A program made the position numbers and the translations under genes. A model generated the notes under the pieces. It had not been told where the DNA came from and made no database searches. It saw only the letters and a list, made by a program, of their open reading frames with translations. From the NCBI GenBank assembly GCA_028684935.1, contig JAQUEX010000012.1:1-36216 (forward strand): DNA of 36,216 nucleotides. Direction: 5' to 3'. Below, one piece after another: positions 16,675 through 24,832 of the stretch (position 1 is its first letter; every line of letters begins with the position of its first letter). This DNA comes from Kiritimatiellia bacterium (lineage in GTDB: Bacteria; Verrucomicrobiota; Kiritimatiellia; RFP12; UBA1067).

Positions 16675-18374
16675 GAGGAATCGGGGCGGCCGTGATGGCT
16701 GCCGGAATCGCGTGCGCACAGCCCGCCGCGCAACAGCAGCAGCAGCCAGAGCGTGTCGAGGTGCCGGCCAAGGACAGTTTCAACGGCCAGACGTTCACCT
16801 ATACGCGGCTGCTGCGAGAACGAAATCACCGGCATGAGCGGTATGACGTCAGCTATCCGTCGCCGGAAGTGACCGATTACGAGCCGAACAACACGGTGCC
16901 GGCCGAACTCTACCTGCCGCTGGGCATGAGCCGCGACCGCGCGTTTCCGGCGGTGGTCTGCCTGCATATCTTTCACGGCAGCTTCGATTTGGAGCGCATG
17001 CTCTGTGCGCGGCTGGCCCAGAACGGGGTGCCCGCGCTGTTTTTCAAGCAGCCCTATTACGCCGAACGCGGCGGGGCGGAGGGCAAGGCGCGGCTGGTCT
17101 CGGACGCGGAGATCTTTGTGCGCGGCCTGGAGCAAGGTTTGCAGGATGCCCGGCGCGCGGTGGACATCATGCAGAGTCTGCCCGAGGTGGATCCGGCGCG
17201 GGTCGGGATCACCGGCGTCAGCATGGGCGCCATCCAGTCGGCCAGCGTCTGCGGCATCGAGCCGCGCATCCACAAAGCTTTTCTCATGCTGGGCGGGTGC
17301 GACGTGCGCCAGATTGTCATGACGGCGCATGAGACGCGCAAGCTGCGCGCGTTTATCGAAAAACTTCAGCCGGAAGCACGCGAACGCGTGTTCGCCTGCC
17401 TGGATCGGCTCGACCCCATCCGCGCGCAGGACGGACTCAAGCGCTTGGCGCAGGCTGACCGTCTGCGCATGACCTGCGCCGAACTGGATCAGGTGGTGCC
17501 GCCGGCGTGCAGCCGCCGGCTGGCGGAGGCCGCCGGGTTCGCGGACCGTGTCACTTGGCTCAACGGCATGGATCACTATTCGGCGATGGCCGGCTTCCCG
17601 CAAATCATGGAGGAGGTTGTCGCCTTCTTCGGAAAAGATGTGCCCGCAGCGTGGCAGCCGCCCCAGACGAACGGCGAGAAGAGCGCCTCCGAGCTGCTGG
17701 GCGGTTTTCTGTCCGGCCTGTCAGCCTTGCTGGGCGGCGAGCCGGCCGAGGAACGCGCTCACATGGCGGGCGTGACGGCGGAGGTTACGGTCGACGGCAA
17801 ACGGTATGCCGCCGCGTTCGATTTCCTGCGCGGCACGCACGGACGCTTCAAGCTGACCGGCACCTTTCCCGAAGTCGGCAAGGCCGGTTTGGGACAGGGG
17901 GCGTATCCCTGGCTGATCGGGGCGGGCAAGCGGGTTTTTTGCGGCACCGAGGCAAGCAGCAACGTTCTGGCCGCCGCGGCGTTGATCCATCCGCAGCGCT
18001 TGATGAAGATGCGGGTGGCGGTGGGCGCGCTCGCGGCCGCCTCCTTTTCGCCCGAAGCGCTCAAGCAGTACTACACGCTGGGCGAGCTGAAACGCTCAAA
18101 CGGTGATCGCGTGGTCGAGGTTAAGGTGGATCATAAAAAGACGCGCGGCCGGCTCGAGCTGACCTTCAGCGCCGACGGTACGCCGCGGGGCGCCTCTTGG
18201 GCGTTCGGCGACGCGGTGGGCACGGCGCGTTTCAGCCACTGGCGCCTGCACGCCGTGACGGATGACGCCTTGTTTGAGCCGCCGCCTGACCTGCCGCGCC
18301 AGGCGGTGCTGCAGGAAGATGTGCTGCGGATGTTCGCGGCGGTGTTTGAATTCGCGGTGGAGGCAACGGAATGA
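16668..18374 (+). CDS. Secreted alpha/beta hydrolase with extra C-terminal domain
   Basis: 568 residues with a signal peptide (~1-20) followed by a poly-Gln tract from CAG/CAA codons. The hydrolase domain (~45-330) has the nucleophile elbow GITGVSMGA, a later acidic residue in ELDQVVPP and the catalytic His in NGMDHYSAM, in the right order for a dienelactone-hydrolase/acetyl-xylan-esterase-like fold. Residues ~350-568 form a separate domain, probably beta-rich, ending in a helix. Substrate is unknown; a secreted ester cleavage role is inferred from the fold. The start is supported by GAGGAG 12 nt upstream. Its stop overlaps the next gene's ATG by four bases (ATGA), so the two are translationally coupled. 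Confidence 0.8.
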   Translation: MVRGIGAAVMAAGIACAQPAAQQQQQPERVEVPAKDSFNGQTFTYTRLLRERNHRHERYDVSYPSPEVTDYEPNNTVPAELYLPLGMSRDRAFPAVVCLHIFHGSFDLERMLCARLAQNGVPALFFKQPYYAERGGAEGKARLVSDAEIFVRGLEQGLQDARRAVDIMQSLPEVDPARVGITGVSMGAIQSASVCGIEPRIHKAFLMLGGCDVRQIVMTAHETRKLRAFIEKLQPEARERVFACLDRLDPIRAQDGLKRLAQADRLRMTCAELDQVVPPACSRRLAEAAGFADRVTWLNGMDHYSAMAGFPQIMEEVVAFFGKDVPAAWQPPQTNGEKSASELLGGFLSGLSALLGGEPAEERAHMAGVTAEVTVDGKRYAAAFDFLRGTHGRFKLTGTFPEVGKAGLGQGAYPWLIGAGKRVFCGTEASSNVLAAAALIHPQRLMKMRVAVGALAAASFSPEALKQYYTLGELKRSNGDRVVEVKVDHKKTRGRLELTFSADGTPRGASWAFGDAVGTARFSHWRLHAVTDDALFEPPPDLPRQAVLQEDVLRMFAAVFEFAVEATE

Positions 18375-19540
18375 AGCGGCAGACGGTTTTGTGGGGGGTG
18401 GCAGCAGTGATGATCGGCAGCGCGGCGGTGCGCGCGCAGGAGGCGTTGCAGGTGGTCGCGCGCGACCCGGACGGCCAGGGCCTGCTCGGCCAGGTGAACG
18501 GCAAGCGGGTGCTGATCGTGAGCGGCACGCCCGAGCAGATGGGCCGCGCGCACGGTCGCCTGCTTGCCGAACTGGTGCCGAACGTGATGCCGCGCACGAT
18601 GGCGCTGGTCGGCGCAGGGCTCGCCGTGCAGAAGGGCGATTGGTTTTACGACCGGATCGATGAGATTTACCGTCGTGCCGCTCCGCACACGCCCGAGCGC
18701 TTCCTGCGCGAATGCCGCGCGATGGCGGCCGCGGCCGGCATTACGGAGCGGGCGGCGATCGGCGGCAATTTCTTTCCGGAACTCTTCCACTGTAGCGGGG
18801 TCGCGGTGCGAAATTCGGCCAGCGCCGACGGCCGCGTGGTGCATGCGCGTGTGCTGGACTACATGCGTGACATCCATCTGCAGAACTACACCGTGCTGCA
18901 GGTGTTCGTGCCCGAGGGCGGCATCCCTTGGATGTCGGTGGGGTACGCCGGTTTTCTGGGCACGGTCACGGCGATGAACGTCAAGGGCTTGGCCATCGGC
19001 GAGATGGGCGGCAAGGGAGAGGGGGATTGGGACGGCATGCCCATGACCTTCCTGATGCGTGAGATCGCGGAACGCGCCGAGACCGTCGAGCAGGCGCTCG
19101 CGATCCTGCGCGCCGTGCCGCGCACCTGCGAGTATTACTACGTCATCAGCGACGCCTCGCGCAACATGGCCGGTGTCTATGCCACGCCCGGCGCGGTGCA
19201 GGTGCTGGAGCCCGGCCAGCAGGACGAGCGCCTGCCGACCGTGCCCAAGGACACGGTGATGTTTTCGGCCGGCGGGCGCGCCAAAGCGCTCTCCGAACGG
19301 CTCCACGCGCGGTTCGGCACGATCACGCCGGAGGTGATGATCGCGATCATCAAGCGTCCGGTGTCGATGCGGTCCAACCTGCACAACGCCGTGTTTATGC
19401 CGGAGACGCTCGACATGTGGTTCGCCGACGCCGGCAAGAAGACGCCGGCCTGCGACGAACCGTACACGCGGGTCAACCTGCGCGCGCTGCTCGATTTCTA
19501 CGCGCGGCAGCGCGCGCCGGAATACGGTCGCTTCTGGTAG
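18371..19540 (+). CDS. C45-family autoproteolytic acyltransferase/hydrolase
   Basis: 389 residues with a signal peptide (MKRQTVLWGVAAVMIGSAAV...). EQMGRAHGRLLAELVP near residue 57 is the conserved start of the family; FHCSGVAV holds the expected N-terminal nucleophile Cys (C141) that becomes exposed after self-cleavage in Ntn-type enzymes such as isopenicillin N acyltransferase and C45 peptidases; HARVLDY and GYAGFLGTVTAMNVKGLAIG follow as expected. Such enzymes cleave or form amide bonds on small acylated compounds; the substrate here is unknown. It overlaps the preceding hydrolase gene by four bases. The stop codon is followed immediately by a perfect hairpin that may end the transcript. 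Confidence 0.85.
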   Translation: MKRQTVLWGVAAVMIGSAAVRAQEALQVVARDPDGQGLLGQVNGKRVLIVSGTPEQMGRAHGRLLAELVPNVMPRTMALVGAGLAVQKGDWFYDRIDEIYRRAAPHTPERFLRECRAMAAAAGITERAAIGGNFFPELFHCSGVAVRNSASADGRVVHARVLDYMRDIHLQNYTVLQVFVPEGGIPWMSVGYAGFLGTVTAMNVKGLAIGEMGGKGEGDWDGMPMTFLMREIAERAETVEQALAILRAVPRTCEYYYVISDASRNMAGVYATPGAVQVLEPGQQDERLPTVPKDTVMFSAGGRAKALSERLHARFGTITPEVMIAIIKRPVSMRSNLHNAVFMPETLDMWFADAGKKTPACDEPYTRVNLRALLDFYARQRAPEYGRFW

Positions 19541-19584
19541 GGACGCCTCGCCGAGGCGTCCGCGGCGGTCTCGGCGAGACCGCC
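19541..19584. repeat. Two tandem perfect hairpins (REP-like / bidirectional terminator)
   Basis: 19541-19561 is GGACGCCTC-GCC-GAGGCGTCC and 19564-19584 is GGCGGTCTC-GGC-GAGACCGCC. Both have 9-bp perfect stems and 3-nt loops, two bases apart, starting right after the stop codon at 19540. The two loops/stem tops share CTCGNCGAG-like cores, which suggests one repeat family in two versions. There is no U-run, so a REP-type role (mRNA end protection or a mobile REP) is as likely as termination. The 79 bp that follow up to the convergent isomerase gene hold nothing I recognise. Confidence 0.6.
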
Positions 19585-19663
19585 CTGCCGGGTGCGTGTT
19601 CGTGTCGCGCTCTCCAGATTGTGCTTCGCATCAAACACGCGCCCGACTCGCCTTCCCCTGTCG

Positions 19664-20641
19664 TTAGCCGATGACGCCGGCCGCGTGCATTTTGGCAACC
19701 GACGCTTTCATCTTATCGAGGCCGGTGCGCGCGGTTTCGGGCGCAGGCCGCCGCCAGTAAGCGGCGTTGAAAAGCTCGACAGAGAGCCAGACGCTCGCAC
19801 GGTTTTCCGCGAAGGACGAAAGGATCTCCGTGAGGGGCGCGATGCCGTCGCCCGGCCAGACGCGGTCGCTGTCCTTGAGGGCCTCGCGCGCCGGCTGGGC
19901 GGGGTAGTCGTTCATGTGGAAACAGTGCGTCGCGCAGCGGCCGAGCAGCCGCAGTGATGCCGCCTCGCTGCCGCCGCGGTACATGTGGTAGGCGTCCGCC
20001 AGCACGCAGGCGTCGGGATGCGCGGCGCGCGCGGCGACATAGAGGCACTGGTCGACGCGCGCCAGATTCGCGGCGGCGCCCCAGAACTCAAGCTGCGGAA
20101 TCACGCCCATGTCACGACCCAGTTCCAGCACGGCGCGGTAACGCTCGGCGGCGCGGTCGAGGTCGAGCTTGACGTCGGCTTTGTAGACGCCGGCGGGCGA
20201 CGCCGCGATATGGGTGCCGCCGAGCTGCGCGACGAGGTCCATGTCCCGTTTCATCTGCTCCATGCCCTTGGCGCGCGCGGTGTCGTCGTCCACGGCCCAT
20301 GCCGCGAAGCCGATCGCGCTGATCACCGACAGTCCGGCGTCGGCACACTGCCGCTTCAGCGCGCTGAGCGGGGTTCCGCCGGCGGCGGCCTTGGCGATGT
20401 CCTCGACCCACGGTTCGATGCCGGTGTAGCCGGCCTGGGCGGTCAGGACGATCTGGTCCGCGAGCGGCAGCTTGTAGCCGCGGAGAGTGGCGGTGTTAAG
20501 CGCGTAGCGGAAGGCACCGCCCGCAGCCGGGACAGCGGAACCCGGCGCGGACCAGGCTGACGTGGGCGTCCCGACCGCCGTCCGGCCTTTCCAAATAGGC
20601 CGTTTTTCCTGCTTGAAACCCGTGTATCCCCTGTGTAACAT
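19664..20641 (-). CDS. Sugar-phosphate isomerase/epimerase (xylose-isomerase-like TIM barrel), N-terminus doubtful
   Basis: The TIM-barrel domain begins at FRYALNTATLRGYKLPLADQ (~residues 44-63) and runs to the end, with GYTGIEPWVED, GGTHIAASPAG, PQLEFWG, ADAYHMYRGG, HCFHMNDYP and VWLSVELFN, the expected metal-binding Glu/His/Asp positions of the AP-endonuclease-2 superfamily. Related enzymes interconvert small sugars or inositol derivatives. The first ~43 residues do not look like a normal start: the ATG at 20641 has no ribosome-binding site, while a strong AAAGGAG with an ATG at 20660 leads into another frame that ends at 20496. Secreted relatives carry a Tat leader here, which is missing. 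The gene may be frameshifted or its 5' end replaced. Confidence 0.7.
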   Translation of the reverse strand: MLHRGYTGFKQEKRPIWKGRTAVGTPTSAWSAPGSAVPAAGGAFRYALNTATLRGYKLPLADQIVLTAQAGYTGIEPWVEDIAKAAAGGTPLSALKRQCADAGLSVISAIGFAAWAVDDDTARAKGMEQMKRDMDLVAQLGGTHIAASPAGVYKADVKLDLDRAAERYRAVLELGRDMGVIPQLEFWGAAANLARVDQCLYVAARAAHPDACVLADAYHMYRGGSEAASLRLLGRCATHCFHMNDYPAQPAREALKDSDRVWPGDGIAPLTEILSSFAENRASVWLSVELFNAAYWRRPAPETARTGLDKMKASVAKMHAAGVIG

Positions 20642-20657
20642 TCAGATCAATGGCTCG

Positions 20658-20673
20658 CATTCAACTCTCCTTT
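20658..20673 (-). promoter_or_regulatory. Strong Shine-Dalgarno with ATG out of frame to the isomerase
   Basis: On the minus strand AAAGGAGAG (20673-20665), four bases, then ATG (20660-20658). It opens a 54-codon frame (MRAIDLNVTQGIHG...) ending at 20496 that has no recognisable domain. It is one frame off the isomerase frame, so it marks either the original isomerase start before an indel or the start of a lost gene. Confidence 0.45.
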
Positions 20674-20705
20674 CGTTACGGAAAATCGAATTTTCTGCGT
20701 TTCAT

Positions 20706-20754
20706 GCCTGAAAATCAAGCGTCCGGTTCGCTTCCGTACGCTTGGTTTTCAGGC
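20706..20754. other. Long 17-bp-stem hairpin in the divergent gap
   Basis: GCCTGAAAATCAAGCGT (20706-20722) pairs with ACGCTTGGTTTTCAGGC (20738-20754), 16 Watson-Crick pairs and one G-U type mismatch, around a 15-nt loop. A smaller palindrome GAAAAT-CGA-ATTTTC lies at 20681-20695. The hairpin lies between the leftward isomerase start and the rightward guaA fragment, so it ends neither known gene; on the plus strand it is followed by AACTTTTCC. It could be an attenuator-like leader, the terminator of a lost gene, or a small inverted-repeat element. Confidence 0.5.
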
Positions 20755-20808
20755 AACTTTTCCGCGTTTCGCCGAAGAGCCGAAATATGATTCAGCCGTG
20801 ACGGAAGT

Positions 20809-21081
20809 TTGAAACTGCCGGACTACACGTCGGTCTGGCAGTCCTTCGCCGTGCTGCTGCCCGTCAAGACGGTCGGCGTCATGGGCGACCAGCGCACCTA
20901 CGAGAACGTCTGCGTCCTGCGCGCGGTGGACAGCATCGACGCCATGACCGCGGACTGGACGCGTGTGCCGTACGACACGCTGGCCCGCATCTCGAACCGC
21001 ATCATCAACGAGGTGCGCGGCATCAACCGCGTGGTCTTCGACATCAGCTCAAAACCCCCCGCCACCATCGAGTGGGAATAA
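20809..21081 (+). pseudogene. guaA: 3' fragment of guaA (GMP synthase, C-terminal dimerization domain only)
   Basis: These ~90 codons match the last ~88 residues of GMP synthase: [59 protein letters not shown] and the invariant [10 protein letters not shown] end. Full GuaA is ~510-525 residues (glutaminase, ATP-pyrophosphatase, dimerization); the first two domains are absent and a stop lies in frame just upstream (about 20788), so this cannot be a working enzyme. The TTG at 20809 is only a formal start. The remaining sequence has no internal stop and looks highly conserved, so the truncation is probably recent. The lower-GC gene cluster begins 12 bp after its stop codon; guaA 3' ends are a known attachment site for genomic islands. 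Confidence 0.9.
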
Positions 21082-21093
21082 GGGAGGTTTGCG

Positions 21094-22431
21094 CTAATCC
21101 CCAATGCGCAGTCCAAAAAGCGCATTGGGCCAGTCTGGAAAATAGTCGCCGACTCCGGTAACACGACGCACACGTCCCGTTTCTTCCCATGCCAGAAGGA
21201 AGGGGGACTGCGAGAACTCGCCGAACACGATTTTGGTTCGTTGTGCCGTGTCCGTATCGAACCCAAATTCTTGAGGATAAAACGCCGGTGCCAACAGCAC
21301 CACGTTTGATGCCGACGCGGTGATATTCCTCACCCGCTCGGGCGTCATTCCTTGCGGCTGCCCCGTCATAACGACCGTCACTCCTGACAGCTTTCCGGGC
21401 AGATACTCAAGCGACCTTACGACCCCAATGCTGAAATCGGACGGACGGTCAACAAGATAGCCGCGCAAGGTCTTTGCAAAACTCTCGCCGCCGAGGTCCT
21501 TTTCACCCGCAACCAGCCATGCTTTCGGCGTACCGGAACCTATAACGACTGAGTTGCGGCCGCCTCTGACGCGGGAGTCCGCGAACCGTCCCTTTGTCCA
21601 CAAGCCGACACACAACAGCACAGACAGCCCAATAAGTCCCGACCAGCTTCTTAATAAAGGCCATTGCCGCAACCGCACACGGGACACAAGCACGGCAAGT
21701 AATGCCGCCGTCGGGATACCCCACAGCCACGGCGATTCCGCAACGGAACTGAAAAAAGAAGCTGCTCCAAAAGCCGTCCATATCCCTAGCGGCACCGCCG
21801 CCCACCGCGTCGCCCCCCCCGCCCCGCAGAGCAGGATCACGGCCAACCACCCGGACAGGTAAAAGCCCCGCAATAGCCAACCGAATTCGACCAGCCATGT
21901 CAGATGGCTGTTCACAAGCGTGCGGTATCGTTCCGTGCGATCTAAGGGCTGATACCACTGCATGTAGGCTTTTCCCGCATTCCCCGCGCCCCATCCTTTG
22001 GGAGCATCCGCCATCATCGCCGGTGCGGCCTTCCACAGCGTCATGCGGTTTGTGATCGAGCGATCCTCCCGCAACACGCCTTGGGCATAGCGGCGGTGCG
22101 CATCCATCCGGACCGCACAGACCGCAATCGCCGTCACGGCAAGCAGAACCGCCAGCGCCTTCCGCCGGGGCCACGGTCGTGGCGCAAAGGCAACCAGCAC
22201 AGTCAAGCCCGCACAGCACGCCGCCAGTCCGCCCCGGGAAAACGTCAGGACAAGGCAACAGCCCAGCACCGTGAAAAGGAACGCGGAAAGCCAAAACAAC
22301 CGTTGCCGGATATAGGCCAATACCCACACCGCCACCATCCCTTCGGCAATCAGCGCGGCGGTCTTGTTCGGGTTTCCTAACCCCCAGTCCAACCGTCTCA
22401 CTCCCTCAAAAAAGAACTCGGCTCCATCCAT
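21094..22431 (-). CDS. O-antigen-ligase-like membrane protein with C-terminal soluble domain
   Basis: 445 residues. About eight hydrophobic spans in residues ~25-265 with LTFSRGGLAACCAG (the SRG signature seen in Wzy/WaaL-type O-antigen ligases and polymerases) and a periplasmic-type loop with RSITNRMTLWKAAP, GWGAGNAGKAYMQWYQP and LVNSHLTWLVEFG that matches the conserved loop of that superfamily. The usual first spans are lacking, so the protein may be shortened at its N-terminus. Residues ~285-445 form a soluble domain beginning RNSVVIGSGTPKAWLVAGE that I do not recognise; it resembles an alpha/beta hydrolase-like Rossmann fold. These ligases attach glycans to lipid or protein acceptors; here the acceptor could be a product of the operon, which is inference. 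It is the last gene of the cluster, 9 bp after the preceding gene. Confidence 0.7.
   Translation of the reverse strand: MDGAEFFFEGVRRLDWGLGNPNKTAALIAEGMVAVWVLAYIRQRLFWLSAFLFTVLGCCLVLTFSRGGLAACCAGLTVLVAFAPRPWPRRKALAVLLAVTAIAVCAVRMDAHRRYAQGVLREDRSITNRMTLWKAAPAMMADAPKGWGAGNAGKAYMQWYQPLDRTERYRTLVNSHLTWLVEFGWLLRGFYLSGWLAVILLCGAGGATRWAAVPLGIWTAFGAASFFSSVAESPWLWGIPTAALLAVLVSRVRLRQWPLLRSWSGLIGLSVLLCVGLWTKGRFADSRVRGGRNSVVIGSGTPKAWLVAGEKDLGGESFAKTLRGYLVDRPSDFSIGVVRSLEYLPGKLSGVTVVMTGQPQGMTPERVRNITASASNVVLLAPAFYPQEFGFDTDTAQRTKIVFGEFSQSPFLLAWEETGRVRRVTGVGDYFPDWPNALFGLRIGD
21100..21129 (-). terminator. Inverted repeat at the 3' end of the cluster
   Basis: CCCAATGCGC (21100-21109) and GCGCATTGGG (21120-21129) form a perfect 10-bp stem with a 10-nt loop, located inside the last codons of the O-antigen-ligase-like gene. 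No U-run follows on either strand. It may end the long leftward transcript, or mark the island border next to guaA. Confidence 0.4.
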
Positions 22432-22440
22432 ATGCCCATC

Positions 22441-23937
22441 TCACTTCTCGAGTTTCCAGACGTCGGCCAAATTTTGGGTCGGAAGATCGACACGGAAAGC
22501 CGCCGGAACCCGCTCCGACTTGTCGGACGGAAAGACCTCCTGATTCACCACGTCGCCGACACATGCCGGAGACCTGAACGACTCCGGCCATGGGCGTTCC
22601 TGATTTACGCTACCCGCTTTCTTAACCCCAGAATGCATACCTTTCATGGCATCCTCGAACGCCGACTTTTCATCCCGCAGGCTCAGCGCGTATTCAAAAA
22701 AGGCCAGCCCCAACCTTTCAGCAACGGGATGCCCCTGATGTCCCAACCCAGGAATCGCCTTATAGACGATCGGATACCCCATCTCCCTACATGCAGAAAG
22801 GAAATGGAGGGAGCGCTCATAGCCGCTCTCGTTCTCCCCCGTCGTCAGGCACCACAGCACTTGGCTTGCCTCGCGCGTCGGCTTGTCGAAACTGCTTGGA
22901 ATATGCACATGCACAGCCAGGAAATACTGGGGCTTCCGCAAGGCCAGCCTTTGCGCGTACTGCGCCGAACCGGACACGCCCCACAGCAGAAACCCCTTCT
23001 CCGGCATCCCGTATTTTCGCGACAGATCCTCGACGCCACGCGCCCACGCCGCCGCCACCTCGTCGAACGTCTCGTCCATCCGCTTACCAACCGCTTTGCT
23101 CTGCTCGTCCCAATTCGTCCGCGGATCCCAAAGCGAACGGGAACCCCAGCAAAGGATCACCAGCTTATGTTTTTCTGCGAAACGCAGGACGCTCCCCACG
23201 TCATCTTTGGCCTCCACCACCTGCAGGCGGCGCTTGATCTCATCCACGCTGTTGGCCAGAAGGCACATCGCCAACACCCCGTCCGCCTCTGAAACGTCCG
23301 TCATGCCGAGGGGCGGCCGCATCAACAGGGTGATCTGCGGCTGTTTGGCGCTGCGCGTTTTGACCACATATTGTATGACCGGGTCCGTAGCCGCCTCTCG
23401 CCGCACCCGCTCGGGCTTGTCCACCTGAGAGCGTTCCGGGAAGTCGTACGCCGCGACCAGTCCGCTCGGATACGCTGCCGCCGCGGCGGCCAGTTTGTCC
23501 CCGAAAACCGCGACGGCTTTCCATCCCTGCGAGTTGACGACCTTCTTGGGCACCGCGAAATAGAGCGTCTCGTCCTTGTTTTTCTCAAAAAAGACCGGCA
23601 TGGGGTAGGGCTTCGTGGAACCGCGCACGACCGGAAACGGCTTGTCGCTCTTCTCCGTCAGTTTTCCAGACCTGTCGTAGTAGTAGACTTTGGCATAAAC
23701 CGTTTCGGACCGCGCGCGCTCACCCGTTCTGACCGTCACCTCCAGATACGGGAGAAAGACCCGTTCTTTGGTCTTGTCCGGTCTTACGGTCTCCTGATAG
23801 AGGAAGTCTCCCTTCCGAGACGGCTGATCGACAAACTTGACCGAATGGATTTTGAAAAAATCTATCCCCTGAGCCCATGCTGAGCTGGCGAATGCTAAAG
23901 CCAAAAAAACGATGCCGTATGTCAAAAGCCGTTTCAT
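22441..23937 (-). CDS. Secreted alpha/beta-hydrolase-fold protein
   Basis: 498 residues with a signal peptide (MKRLLTYGIVFLALAFASSA, cleavage after WAQ). Residues ~25-150 form a beta-rich N-terminal domain with conserved-looking RTGERARSETVYAKVYYYD. Residues ~200-450 resemble an alpha/beta hydrolase: GFLLWGVSGSAQYAQRLAL has the nucleophile elbow G-x-S-G-S and PGLGHQGHPVAERL provides the late catalytic His; GENESGYERS may hold the acid. It may hydrolyse an ester or a peptide; no substrate is indicated. Its ATG (23937) lies 1 nt after the preceding gene's stop, and the ligase-like gene follows 9 bp later, so it is tightly embedded in the operon. Confidence 0.7.
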   Translation of the reverse strand: MKRLLTYGIVFLALAFASSAWAQGIDFFKIHSVKFVDQPSRKGDFLYQETVRPDKTKERVFLPYLEVTVRTGERARSETVYAKVYYYDRSGKLTEKSDKPFPVVRGSTKPYPMPVFFEKNKDETLYFAVPKKVVNSQGWKAVAVFGDKLAAAAAAYPSGLVAAYDFPERSQVDKPERVRREAATDPVIQYVVKTRSAKQPQITLLMRPPLGMTDVSEADGVLAMCLLANSVDEIKRRLQVVEAKDDVGSVLRFAEKHKLVILCWGSRSLWDPRTNWDEQSKAVGKRMDETFDEVAAAWARGVEDLSRKYGMPEKGFLLWGVSGSAQYAQRLALRKPQYFLAVHVHIPSSFDKPTREASQVLWCLTTGENESGYERSLHFLSACREMGYPIVYKAIPGLGHQGHPVAERLGLAFFEYALSLRDEKSAFEDAMKGMHSGVKKAGSVNQERPWPESFRSPACVGDVVNQEVFPSDKSERVPAAFRVDLPTQNLADVWKLEK

Positions 23938-23938
23938 G

Positions 23939-24832
23939 TCATGGGGTCGTCCGCACCTTTACGCCTGTTTCAAAACTTTGCGTCTTCGCGCCTTGGCGGG
24001 AAACCTTTCCCAATGACTGCCATGCGGAAAAAAGTCCCGCATCCGGCAGCCACCCCGTTCCCGTCGGATGAATCTTTCTGATCTTCTCATCCGCAATCGC
24101 CCGCGTCTCGACATCGACCCAAAGCCCGGTTTTCCCGCCGCCTTCCGCCATCCTGCCCAGAACGGCCGAGAAATAGTCTCTCACGAACGCCTCGACCCGG
24201 CCATCCGGCGAGTGCTCGTTGCCCGGGACGCCGATCCAGAGCCACGGCTTTCCCGCCGCACGGCCCTGCTTGAAATAGCTGAGTGAAGCTCCCAGACGCT
24301 CGTCCTCCTCGCCGCACGCGACGATCCCGGTCGGCATGACCTCAGACGGTTTGGGCTCATCCCACCAACCGGCTGAATAGGCGCACCACGCGGCTACGCG
24401 CTCCGGCTTCCATTCCGCAAAACGCGACACGAAATGCGCCCCGCCCGAAAAGCCATAGAGCAGAAACGGCAGGTTTCGCACAAAGAGCCGGTCCAGCGCG
24501 GCCAGCAAGAGCCGACCCGATCCGTTGCCCGCGTAATAATAGCCACTGCCGTTATGCAGGTCATCCAATTCCGAAGCGAAAGAGACCCCAACCAGTGCCA
24601 AATTCCGCTCTTTGGCGAACGCCTGCCACGCCGGAGAGGCCGCAAGTGCCTCTCCGTTTCCGTTGCATCCCGGCGTAAGCACAAGCACCGCCGAAACATT
24701 GCTTACGGACACAACATACAATTCGGCACGCGTCATACCGGGCGCAGGAGTGAGCACATGCCGGATCGGCGTTTCGGCCCGCAAGATCCCGCACACCGCC
24801 ATCCCGATCACCCAGCAAAATGCCCGCCTCAT
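23939..24832 (-). CDS. Secreted esterase-like alpha/beta hydrolase
   Basis: 297 residues from the ATG at 24832, which overlaps the preceding gene's TGA by four bases; an upstream ATG would lie far inside that gene. After a signal peptide (MRRAFCWVIGMAVCGILRA) comes PAPGMTRAELYVVSVSN, then VLVLTPGCNGNG (likely oxyanion region), LLYGFSGGAHFV (G-F-S-G-G nucleophile elbow) and PGNEHSPDG (late His). It resembles PHB-depolymerase/feruloyl-esterase-like hydrolases. The extreme C-terminus (SRQGAKTQSF...) is low in conservation signals. The N-terminal third is repeated as a broken copy at 28036-28248 in the same position relative to a CarboxypepD_reg gene, evidence that the gene pair was once duplicated. 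Confidence 0.75.
   Translation of the reverse strand: MRRAFCWVIGMAVCGILRAETPIRHVLTPAPGMTRAELYVVSVSNVSAVLVLTPGCNGNGEALAASPAWQAFAKERNLALVGVSFASELDDLHNGSGYYYAGNGSGRLLLAALDRLFVRNLPFLLYGFSGGAHFVSRFAEWKPERVAAWCAYSAGWWDEPKPSEVMPTGIVACGEEDERLGASLSYFKQGRAAGKPWLWIGVPGNEHSPDGRVEAFVRDYFSAVLGRMAEGGGKTGLWVDVETRAIADEKIRKIHPTGTGWLPDAGLFSAWQSLGKVSRQGAKTQSFETGVKVRTTP

Noticed and set aside
20809-21081. A functional short GMP synthase or separate dimerization subunit
   Set aside because: Glutaminase and ATP-pyrophosphatase domains are missing, the frame is closed just upstream, and the start is a TTG without a ribosome-binding site.
22432-23292. 286-codon plus-strand open frame opposite the secreted hydrolase
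   Set aside because: Antisense to a gene with signal peptide and nucleophile-elbow motif; the sequence has the Arg/Pro-rich look of a shadow frame.
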